Assembly: GCA_947625175.1 (NCBI GenBank)
Contig: CANQNI010000021.1
Location: forward strand, 1-13,558
Direction of reading: 5' to 3'
DNA length: 13,558 nt
From: an uncultured Eubacteriaceae bacterium
GTDB lineage: Bacteria; Bacillota; Clostridia; Eubacteriales; Eubacteriaceae
The notes under the pieces are model-generated. The model ran no database searches and had not been told where the DNA came from. It saw only the letters and a list, made by a program, of their open reading frames with translations. A program made the position numbers and the translations under genes. Shown here piece by piece: positions 8,501 to 13,558 of the stretch; within the stretch, counting starts at the first letter, position 1, and each line of letters begins with the position of its first letter.

Positions 8501-8794
8501 TTAAACGTAAATAAAATCGTCTGGATTTTCTTCAATAAAGATAGACATTATCTTTTCAAACAATTCTTTATCCGTTACTGTCTTATAAACCGGTGTTTCC
8601 GATTCATTAATCACTTCTACTATTTCTGGTCTGATCGTTTCCTCGCTTTGAGCCTCATCCTGATCAACTATTAAAATATAATCATTTCCTGCGTAACTTG
8701 TTTCCCCCAGAAACTCAAACTCCTGCTGATTACCTTCATCATCAATCATGGTAATAACAGAAACAGCTTCTTCATTTTGATTATCTTTTTCCAT
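8501..8794 (-). CDS. DUF1292 domain protein
   Basis: This small acidic 97-residue protein belongs to the DUF1292 family, common in Bacillota and of unknown biochemical role. The family pattern of a beta-rich core is visible: ITMIDDEGNQQEFEFLGE, then YILIVDQDE, and IVEVINESETPVYKTVTDKELFEKI, ending FIEENPDDFIYV. There is no signal peptide or membrane segment. Its start overlaps the last 14 bases of larE, so the two are translationally coupled. In many Bacillota members sit next to yrrK/ruvX and alaS; here the context is different and offers no clear hint of function. Confidence 0.85.
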   Translation of the reverse strand: MEKDNQNEEAVSVITMIDDEGNQQEFEFLGETSYAGNDYILIVDQDEAQSEETIRPEIVEVINESETPVYKTVTDKELFEKIMSIFIEENPDDFIYV

Positions 8795-9569
8795 TCATTG
8801 CACCTTGCTTGTATTCATGAGGACTTTCTTCTATTTTAATATCAAGATTACTAAGACCTTGAACAATCTCTCCCTTGGAGTGTTCAAACAGAGGAAAATC
8901 TTCTCTTAATATCTCTATATACCCCGAGTTGGGATTAAGCAGTCGTAATCGGAGTTGTTTAAAACCATATTGTTTTAAAAATTTCTCTCCTTCTTCAATC
9001 TTTTTTAACTTTTGAGCTGTAACTTCTTCACCCGTTGGAATTCTAGAAGCTAAACATGCAGAAGAAGGTTTATTTTTTGTTGGTAATTCATATAAATTGG
9101 ATAAATTATATATAAGCTCTTTATTAAAATCCGCCTCAATAAAAGGGCTGACAATATTTAATTCTTCAAGAGCTTTAAGACCCGGTCGATAATCTGACAG
9201 GTCATCAAGATTAGACCCGTCGAAAATTACATCGCAATTGTAATCTTTAGCAGTCTTGATAATTTGATTAAAGAGTGCTTTCTTACAAAAGTAACAGCGA
9301 TCTTTAGTATTATTTTTAAATTCTTTAATGGTTAATGGATCAAAAGGGACTTTAACCAGAGTAACGTTATCTAATGAATGAGCAAAGTTTTCAGCGTTTT
9401 TAATATCTTCTCTGGGAACCATTACTCCATCAATCATTACTGCAATAACAAGACGGAGACGACTTGCTAAATAAAGTAATAATGTGGAATCGACTCCACC
9501 AGAAAAGGCAATACAAATTTTTTGATAGTCTGTTATAATATCGTTCAGTTTGTTTTGATTATTATTCAT
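8781..9569 (-). CDS. larE: LarE-type ATP-dependent sacrificial sulfur transferase
   Basis: This 262-residue PP-loop enzyme adenylylates a pyridinium dicarboxylate substrate and donates sulfur during synthesis of the nickel-pincer cofactor of lactate racemase and its relatives. The N-terminal SGGVDSTLLLYLA (23-35) is the PP-loop. RCYFCKKALF gives a Cys92-x-x-Cys95 pair, GSNLDDLSDYRPG is family specific, and KPSSACLASRIPTGEEVT has Cys172 where the sacrificial Cys176 of the Lactobacillus enzyme lies. Some LarE proteins use three Cys to hold a 4Fe-4S cluster that recycles sulfur; the CxxC plus Cys172 is compatible with that, by inference. larA, larB and larC are not in the window. It is the first gene of the minus-strand cluster. 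No Shine-Dalgarno sequence precedes the ATG, and the divergent gene starts 22 bases away. Confidence 0.9.
   Translation of the reverse strand: MNNNQNKLNDIITDYQKICIAFSGGVDSTLLLYLASRLRLVIAVMIDGVMVPREDIKNAENFAHSLDNVTLVKVPFDPLTIKEFKNNTKDRCYFCKKALFNQIIKTAKDYNCDVIFDGSNLDDLSDYRPGLKALEELNIVSPFIEADFNKELIYNLSNLYELPTKNKPSSACLASRIPTGEEVTAQKLKKIEEGEKFLKQYGFKQLRLRLLNPNSGYIEILREDFPLFEHSKGEIVQGLSNLDIKIEESPHEYKQGAMNGKR
9531..9539 (+). promoter_or_regulatory. candidate extended -10 promoter for the ywaF-HAD unit
   Basis: TGTTATAAT is a perfect extended -10 element (TGn followed by TATAAT), which does not need a good -35. It lies inside the 5' coding end of larE, on the opposite strand, and would give a leader of about 46 bases before the ATG at 9592. 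RNA polymerase here would cross the larE start region. Confidence 0.55.
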
Positions 9570-9578
9570 AAAATATAG

Positions 9579-9587
9579 AAAGGAGAT
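9579..9587 (+). promoter_or_regulatory. strong ribosome binding site in the 22-base divergent gap
   Basis: AAAGGAGAT lies a few bases before the ATG of the membrane-protein gene and fixes that start. The same gap read on the minus strand is pyrimidine-rich and gives larE no Shine-Dalgarno sequence. Confidence 0.85.
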
Positions 9588-9591
9588 ACAA

Positions 9592-10407
9592 ATGCTAAAT
9601 AATTTTTTTGCGAAATATTATTTACCACCTGTTGGAATAGAACCTGAAAACAGAGTTTTTTCAGCTCCTCATATTATTATTTCAAGTATACTCTTTATTA
9701 TTGTATTTTGTGTCTTCTATCAGGTATTAAAGAGAAAAAGTCAGGAATACAGTAATAAAGTCTTATTACGATCGGCTATTCTTATGTTAGTACTGGAAAT
9801 ATTCCGAATTGGTTGGAACTCTTATTATCATGGTTTTTCGATTACTAATTTCCGTTTTGATTTCTGTAATCAGATTTGTATGGTTTTACCCTTTATTGTA
9901 TTTTTACAGGATCGAAAATTATATCCATATATTGAGGTCTTAGCTATAACCGGCGGATTCTTAGTACTTGTCTATCCACTCTGGGTTTTTTACGATTATG
10001 CGGGTTTTCATATTATGGCCCTCCAGAGTTTAACCTCTCATGCCTTAATGTTACTAACAGGCTTGGTAATGCCCTACGCGAGTGGTTATAATCCAAGTGT
10101 TCATGATGGAAATCGCGACACCATTATCGGCTTCTCTATTATCCTTATAGTGGCTTTTATCGCCAGTAATGTAACCGGTGAAAATTACCTGCTCATGAAA
10201 GGGGCTAATGGAGTACCTCTTCTGCAAAATATTCCATTTCCATATTACTGGATTGTATTTTTAATCATCGCTTATGCCTTTTTCTATCTGCTTAATTGGG
10301 CTTTTCATAATTTTGTTAATTATTCTTATGATCTGCCACCTCAAACAACTGAATTGTATAGAAATTCAAAACACTCTCATTCTTTGAATCATAATTATAT
10401 TCATTAG
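9592..10407 (+). CDS. YwaF/TIGR02206-type integral membrane protein
   Basis: This 271-residue protein is mostly hydrophobic, with about six or seven predicted membrane helices (roughly 27-45, 58-75, 95-112, 113-135, 147-165, 176-195 and 216-240). It resembles the TIGR02206/YwaF family of Bacillota, whose biochemical role is unknown. The family-like features are an N-terminal FSAPHIII with His27 at the first helix and FDFCNQICMVLPF at the third, followed by YPLWVFYDYAGFH. The tail is hydrophilic and His/Asn-rich. A strong AAAGGAGAT site precedes the ATG. It is followed after 13 bases by the HAD phosphatase, so the two form an operon. No transport or enzyme function can be assigned from sequence; the family placement is moderately sure. 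Confidence 0.75.
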   Translation: MLNNFFAKYYLPPVGIEPENRVFSAPHIIISSILFIIVFCVFYQVLKRKSQEYSNKVLLRSAILMLVLEIFRIGWNSYYHGFSITNFRFDFCNQICMVLPFIVFLQDRKLYPYIEVLAITGGFLVLVYPLWVFYDYAGFHIMALQSLTSHALMLLTGLVMPYASGYNPSVHDGNRDTIIGFSIILIVAFIASNVTGENYLLMKGANGVPLLQNIPFPYYWIVFLIIAYAFFYLLNWAFHNFVNYSYDLPPQTTELYRNSKHSHSLNHNYIH

Positions 10408-10420
10408 AAGGGAATTAAAT

Positions 10421-11209
10421 TTGGTTAGAAAAATTATTGCCAGTGATATTGATGGAACTCTCCTTCCCTACCTGCAAAAGGAGATAGATCCGGAGATTTT
10501 TAAATTAATAAAGAAATTAAAAGAAGAAGATGTTCTATTTGTTCCTGCTAGTGGAAGAACCATTCAAAGCCTACAGGATGTATTTGAACCGGTAAGTAAT
10601 GAAATCTCTTATTTAAGCGAAAATGGAGGAGTTATCTGGTCGGGAAAAACTCCTATTGCCCAAACTCCCATTCCAAGAAAACTACTCTATGAAATTGTTG
10701 ATACAATCTATAATAATCCTGAAATGGAATGCTATATAACTTCCCTCGATCAGGGTTTCGTTTATACAGACAATGAAGATTTTGTAGATTTCTTTAATGA
10801 AAATGTTATCCCTAATAGTCAGCATCTTAAATCAATGGATGACCTAAAAGAAATACCTGTAAAAGTAACTGCCTGGTGTGATAAAGAAGCTGAGTATTAT
10901 ATTGAAAGTTTAAATGAACAATTCGGGGATAGAATAAACATTATGCAGGCCGGACCAAATGTAATTGACTTTGGAATAGCTAACAAAGGATACGGACTAA
11001 AAGTTTTAACCGAATATCATAACCTAACTCCTAAAGATGTTTATGCTTTTGGAGATAATTATAATGATAAATCGATGCTTGAGTATGCTGAAAATTCCTA
11101 TATAATGCGTACCGATGATCCGGTTCTCCTTAATAGTGCCAAATACGTCTGCGATAATGTTTTAGATGAACTTAAAAAAATTTATCATAATTTAAAAAGC
11201 TCTGCCTAA
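10421..11209 (+). CDS. Cof-type HAD hydrolase (class IIB phosphatase)
   Basis: This 262-residue cytoplasmic haloacid dehalogenase-type phosphatase probably acts on a sugar phosphate, nucleotide or cofactor phosphate such as flavin. The four HAD motifs are present: SDIDGTLL with the nucleophile Asp9 and acid/base Asp11, PASGRT with Ser44, ANKGYGL with Lys189, and FGDNYNDKSM with Asp212 and Asp216. Between motifs II and III lies the C2 cap typical of Cof proteins. The length is usual for the family. The start is TTG at 10421, supported by AAGG just after the upstream stop. It is co-transcribed with the membrane-protein gene. Its stop codon lies in the loop of a terminator hairpin. The exact substrate cannot be told from sequence. 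Confidence 0.92.
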   Translation: MVRKIIASDIDGTLLPYLQKEIDPEIFKLIKKLKEEDVLFVPASGRTIQSLQDVFEPVSNEISYLSENGGVIWSGKTPIAQTPIPRKLLYEIVDTIYNNPEMECYITSLDQGFVYTDNEDFVDFFNENVIPNSQHLKSMDDLKEIPVKVTAWCDKEAEYYIESLNEQFGDRINIMQAGPNVIDFGIANKGYGLKVLTEYHNLTPKDVYAFGDNYNDKSMLEYAENSYIMRTDDPVLLNSAKYVCDNVLDELKKIYHNLKSSA

Positions 11210-11225
11210 ACGACAGAGCTTTTTT
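11194..11225. terminator. bidirectional intrinsic terminator
   Basis: AAAAAGCTCTG (11194-11204) pairs with CAGAGCTTTTT (11214-11224) around a 9-base loop that contains the TAA of the HAD gene. The A-run and T-run on either side make it work on both strands. It ends the HAD transcript and also closes the minus-strand remnant that stops at 11228. Confidence 0.85.
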
Positions 11226-11227
11226 AT

Positions 11228-11311
11228 TTACTTCGCAAAACCAGGAAAGTCTTTTCCTGCAGCCATTTCAAACTGATACTTTACTATTCCTAAATCTACT
11301 GTAGTCTGCAG
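11228..11311 (-). pseudogene. C-terminal remnant of a minus-strand gene, possibly nitroreductase-like
   Basis: Reading left from 11311 gives 27 codons and a TAA: LQTTVDLGIVKYQF followed by EMAAGKDFPGFAK. The in-frame codon just before is a stop, so the protein is cut off there. The stop is 3 bases from the bidirectional terminator, the normal arrangement for a convergent gene end. The VDLGIVKYQFE pattern resembles the C-termini of some nitroreductase-family flavoproteins (DxGI-x2-HFE), but 27 residues are too few to be sure. It looks like the 3' stump of a gene disrupted by the nearby mobile element or by decay. A chance open frame is the alternative. Confidence 0.5.
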
Positions 11312-11319
11312 TTACTAAT

Positions 11320-11348
11320 TTTTCTAATACTTTAGAAATATTAGAAAA
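11320..11348. repeat. AT-rich inverted repeat 1 of a tandem pair
   Basis: TTTTCTAATA (11320-11329) and TATTAGAAAA (11339-11348) are perfect 10-base arms with a 9-base loop. It abuts a second hairpin with no base between. Confidence 0.6.
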
Positions 11349-11384
11349 TAAGAATAATACTATCCTGTTCTAATATTATTCTTA
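11349..11384. repeat. AT-rich inverted repeat 2 of a tandem pair
   Basis: TAAGAATAATA (11349-11359) and TATTATTCTTA (11374-11384) are perfect 11-base arms with a 14-base loop. On the minus strand it is followed by TTTTC, so it could act as a weak terminator for transcripts leaving the tnpB side. It may also mark the end of the mobile element. Confidence 0.6.
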
Positions 11385-11399
11385 AAGAGGCTCCAGAAT

Positions 11400-11600
11400 T
11401 TTTTAATGTCTGAACAGACGCGTAGCTACAGTTCCACGCAATTAGATTAAAAGACATCACCAACTTCTCTTAGTTCAGGTAAGGGGTTGCAGCGGTGGGA
11501 AATATTCCCGTTTCTAGTCTTTTAATCTCAGTTTAATCCACTTTCATAGGCATCTTAGGCATCACTCGGTCCCAAAGATGCGTAAAAGCAGATCATTATT
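11400..11600 (-). ncRNA. candidate omega/reRNA (structured region 3' of tnpB)
   Basis: This 200-base non-coding block directly follows the tnpB stop and is denser in inverted repeats than the rest of the window. GATTAAAAGAC (11445-11455) pairs perfectly with GTCTTTTAATC (11517-11527), enclosing GGGAA-ATA-TTCCC (11497-11509) and a stem ACC-AACT/AGTT-CA-GGT (11459-11480). Outside lie CATCTT/AAGATG (11551-11556 with 11575-11580), GCGT/ACGC (11420-11423 with 11436-11439) and GTCTGAACAGAC (11408-11419). A tandem 9-mer, TAGGCATCT/TAGGCATCA, lies at 11547-11564. TnpB guide RNAs are known to be made from just this place, overlapping the tnpB 3' end and running out through the element's right end. The strand, limits and identity are inferred; a riboswitch-like or other RNA is possible. 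Confidence 0.55.
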
Positions 11601-12971
11601 TTAGGCTGCTTCGAATCTGTTTCTACTAATAAAGTAGGCTGCAGCTTGGTGTCTGTTTAATTTTTTACTTTCCCCAAATTTCTTTAGTCCATTAATTGAA
11701 GTAAAGTAAGGTGGAATAAAAGTAATCTTAATTCCTTTCTTTTTACAGGCTCTTTCTAAAGTTTCTTTATAGCGTCTATAATCCAGAATATGAATAATCC
11801 GGTTAAAGTTTCTTTCGGGTTGGTTTCTTCCCTTTCTCATTCGAGCTTTAGTAATTGTAAAATCCAGATCTTCTACAATGAGTTCCCAATTGTTCTTTTG
11901 ACAAAGTTTAACAAGCTCACTTACTATCTGCTCCATCTCAGTTTGGGCTCTGCTGCCGGTTCCATGATAAGGTAGATCAATGTGTTTCTGATAAATCAGG
12001 TTTCCTTTTAAATCACTTACTGCAAGTTCAATAAATTTATCATTATAGTCAAGCCCGCACTGAGCCAAGTAGCCGCTTTCTTTGATTTCCGGGCAGTCCA
12101 GATCAAAACTGACGTGCAGATAATAACCTTTCCTGCTTCTAACAAAACGGTGGTAGAGCGGTTTTGATTTCTTTTTTAGAACTACCTCTCTTATTTTTTC
12201 TTCCAGGTAGCCAATCCTTAAGTTTTTAGCCCAGACGTAGCGCTCTTTCCCTTTTAAGTTTTTGTCAAACTTTCTAAGCCTTAGAGTGTAGGTTCCGTTT
12301 TCCTTATTAAAAAGGAGCGTTGAGCATAAGTTCCCTGAGCTTTCAGCAGCTGAACCTAAAGAAGCCATGTTATGGTCGCGGTAGAAAACATAGTCCTGAT
12401 ACCACTGCTCATGGTTTTTATAGCCGTTTTCCTTGAGATTATATTGTTTTTTAAAAAGCTCCTTCGAGCCAAAGCCGATTCTAAAAGGCTCTTCACTTCT
12501 TAAATGCTCCTCTATCCAGCTTTTCTTTTGCTTCTTTTTATTTCTTTTATTCTTAAGCCAGTAGAGTTTGTGTTTTTTTCGTTTTAAACTCTCAAGCTGC
12601 TTTTCTGTTAACTGGTCCTCTCTGGCTTTCTCCTTTAGAGTTGTAACACTTTTTTCAAGTTTATCTATCTCTGTTTCAATCCTAAAAAGTTCACTGTTTA
12701 ACACTCTAAGAAAATATTTATTCTGTTCTCTTAGGGCTTTTAGTCTTCCCTCAATTTCTGAGACTATTGTGTAAGCCAGCCGGCTCGTTATCCCAAACTC
12801 AGAGACCAGGAAATTTCTTAATTCACCCTTGTTCTTAAACTTTTCTTTATAGTCCGGACTAATAATAATCCGGTAGGTTCTTCTGTAGAGCTCTCCATAA
12901 AATCCCAGCTGATCATCCAGATAGTTCGTTAACTCTCCTTTCGGAAGTTTTATCTTAACTGTTGTTTCCAT
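11601..12971 (-). CDS. tnpB: TnpB-related protein of an IS607-type element (RuvC-like, non-canonical)
   Basis: This 456-residue protein belongs to the TnpB-related group whose canonical members are RNA-guided nucleases. After a basic N-terminal part there is a charged helical, probably coiled-coil segment (about 80-150, very Lys/Arg-rich), then SLGSAAESSGNL, then the RuvC-like core: GLDYNDKFIELAVSD with Asp308 and LIVEDLDF with Glu367. Where canonical TnpB has a Cys4 zinc finger and a D-x-N-A-A third motif, this protein has FTSINGLKKF and NRHQAAAYFI (His441), with no cysteines and no Asp. This shortened ending is seen in a known TnpB-related subgroup, so it may be a family trait rather than damage. 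The frame is intact. Its start overlaps the recombinase end by 17 bases, the usual IS607 order. Whether it cuts, nicks or only binds DNA is open. Confidence 0.8.
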   Translation of the reverse strand: METTVKIKLPKGELTNYLDDQLGFYGELYRRTYRIIISPDYKEKFKNKGELRNFLVSEFGITSRLAYTIVSEIEGRLKALREQNKYFLRVLNSELFRIETEIDKLEKSVTTLKEKAREDQLTEKQLESLKRKKHKLYWLKNKRNKKKQKKSWIEEHLRSEEPFRIGFGSKELFKKQYNLKENGYKNHEQWYQDYVFYRDHNMASLGSAAESSGNLCSTLLFNKENGTYTLRLRKFDKNLKGKERYVWAKNLRIGYLEEKIREVVLKKKSKPLYHRFVRSRKGYYLHVSFDLDCPEIKESGYLAQCGLDYNDKFIELAVSDLKGNLIYQKHIDLPYHGTGSRAQTEMEQIVSELVKLCQKNNWELIVEDLDFTITKARMRKGRNQPERNFNRIIHILDYRRYKETLERACKKKGIKITFIPPYFTSINGLKKFGESKKLNRHQAAAYFISRNRFEAA

Positions 12972-13558
12972 TCTTTTTTTCTTCTATAATTCCTTGGGCT
13001 TTGTTGAGTAGTTTCTCCTGTTCCCTGTAGCCTCTCAGGCGGAAGAATTTCCCGGAAAAGGAAGCTAACAGCCTCATGAAGTCTTTCATTAATTCTGTAA
13101 CTTCTCTTTCTTCTTTAAAGGCTACTTCTATTTCTACATCAAAAGCTTTAAAGAAACGTTTTAGATATTTATTTCCAAACCGACTTAGACAGTCTTTTTG
13201 CATAATTCGGATTAAATCAATCTTTCCTTCTTCAGCTAAATCCATGAGCTTTTGAAGACCTTTGCGGTTTCGTTTAGACTACGGCCGGTGTCTCTAATTT
13301 CAAGTAGAGGTTCCCCGTACTTTTCTCTTAGTTTTTCCAATTGACTGTTGATGAGATTTCTTGAAACATTACTGCTTCTGGTATAGTGAACTGCTCTTAA
13401 AGTTTTTTCAATAAAAATCGGCTCTCCATAGAGATTACTTCATGTTCTTTTCTGTTATAAAGAGTCTGGCCACCGGGCGTTTTATAGCCTTTTATAAAAC
13501 CCTTATCCCGGTATTTCCTGACCGTTTGTGATGTTACTTTAAGCAGTTTGGCTGCCTC
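12955..13558 (-). pseudogene. tnpA: IS607-type serine recombinase TnpA, frameshifted and partial
   Basis: Reading left from the window edge gives a MerR-like helix-turn-helix (EAAKLLKVTSQTVRKYRDKG, then KTPGGQTLYNRKE) in one frame. Near 13440 the homology moves to another frame: YGEPIFIEKTLRAVHYTRSS holds the catalytic-Ser region, followed by SQLEKLREKYGEPLLEI. Near 13260 it moves again into the 96-codon frame starting GLQKLMDLAEEGKIDLI and running to the stop at 12955. Both shifts fit single-base deletions. In addition the KDRLxRFG catalytic motif reads KDCLSRFG, so one of the two active-site Arg is now Cys (a CGT to TGT change would do it). Serine recombinases of this kind move IS607 elements without target duplication. 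This copy should be inactive. Its first residues are beyond the window. Confidence 0.82.

Larger units (their letters stand above)
11400..13558 (-). mobile_element. IS607-family element, decayed and cut by the window edge
   Basis: The order tnpA (serine recombinase with MerR-type helix-turn-helix) then overlapping tnpB is diagnostic of IS607. The left end of the element is outside the window. The right end is not exact: it must lie between the structured block and the 27-codon remnant, about 11312-11440, because IS607 elements have no clear terminal inverted repeats or target duplications. The recombinase is dead by sequence, so the element is probably fixed here unless helped in trans. Confidence 0.7.

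Noticed and set aside
11400..11600. Group II intron or CRISPR array
   Set aside because: There is no domain V-like hairpin or reverse transcriptase, and no regularly spaced repeats; the only direct repeat is one tandem 9-mer.
13255..13445. Programmed ribosomal frameshifting in the serine recombinase
   Set aside because: Two shifts in the same direction, no slippery heptamer or stimulatory hairpin at either site, and an additional catalytic Arg to Cys change all favour decay.

Overview
The window is AT-rich, apparently chromosomal DNA of a low-GC anaerobic or fermentative member of the Bacillota (Clostridia or Halanaerobiia type). The signs are AGGAGG-like ribosome sites, TTG and GTG starts, a clostridial-type acetyl-CoA acetyltransferase, a DUF1292 protein and a ROK glucokinase. 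TGG encodes Trp and TGA is a stop, so the standard bacterial code applies. The genus cannot be fixed from the sequence.

Layout. 1-876 (-) is the N-terminal three quarters of a thiolase, cut by the window edge. 877-1258 is a 382-base AT-rich intergenic region with back-to-back candidate promoters and two palindromes. 1259-2035 (+) is exodeoxyribonuclease III. 2256-9569 (-) is a tight six-gene cluster that reads, in transcription order, larE, DUF1292, ROK glucokinase, a degenerate Ppx/GppA-like protein, polyphosphate kinase and Ppx/GppA exopolyphosphatase, and ends in a strong terminator. 9592-11209 (+) is a two-gene unit, a YwaF/TIGR02206-type membrane protein and a Cof-type HAD phosphatase, which diverges from larE with only 22 bases between the start codons.

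The right end (about 11.2-13.56 kb) is accessory DNA. A terminator at 11194-11225 is shared between the HAD gene and a 27-codon C-terminal remnant of a gene on the minus strand (possibly nitroreductase-like). Next come two adjacent AT-rich hairpins, then a roughly 200-base block rich in inverted repeats directly downstream of a TnpB-like gene. The tnpB start overlaps the end of an IS607-type serine recombinase. That recombinase is broken by two frameshifts and has also lost one catalytic Arg. The TnpB-like protein keeps RuvC-I Asp and RuvC-II Glu, but it lacks the Cys4 zinc finger and the usual third Asp. Together these suggest an immobilised IS607-family element with an intact RNA-guided-type protein and a candidate omega/reRNA. 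This is the most interesting part of the window.

The polyphosphate cluster is the second point of interest. PPK1 makes polyP from ATP and the downstream Ppx removes terminal phosphates. The protein between ROK and PPK looks like a Ppx whose catalytic motifs have all been erased, which suggests a regulatory or scaffolding pseudoenzyme.
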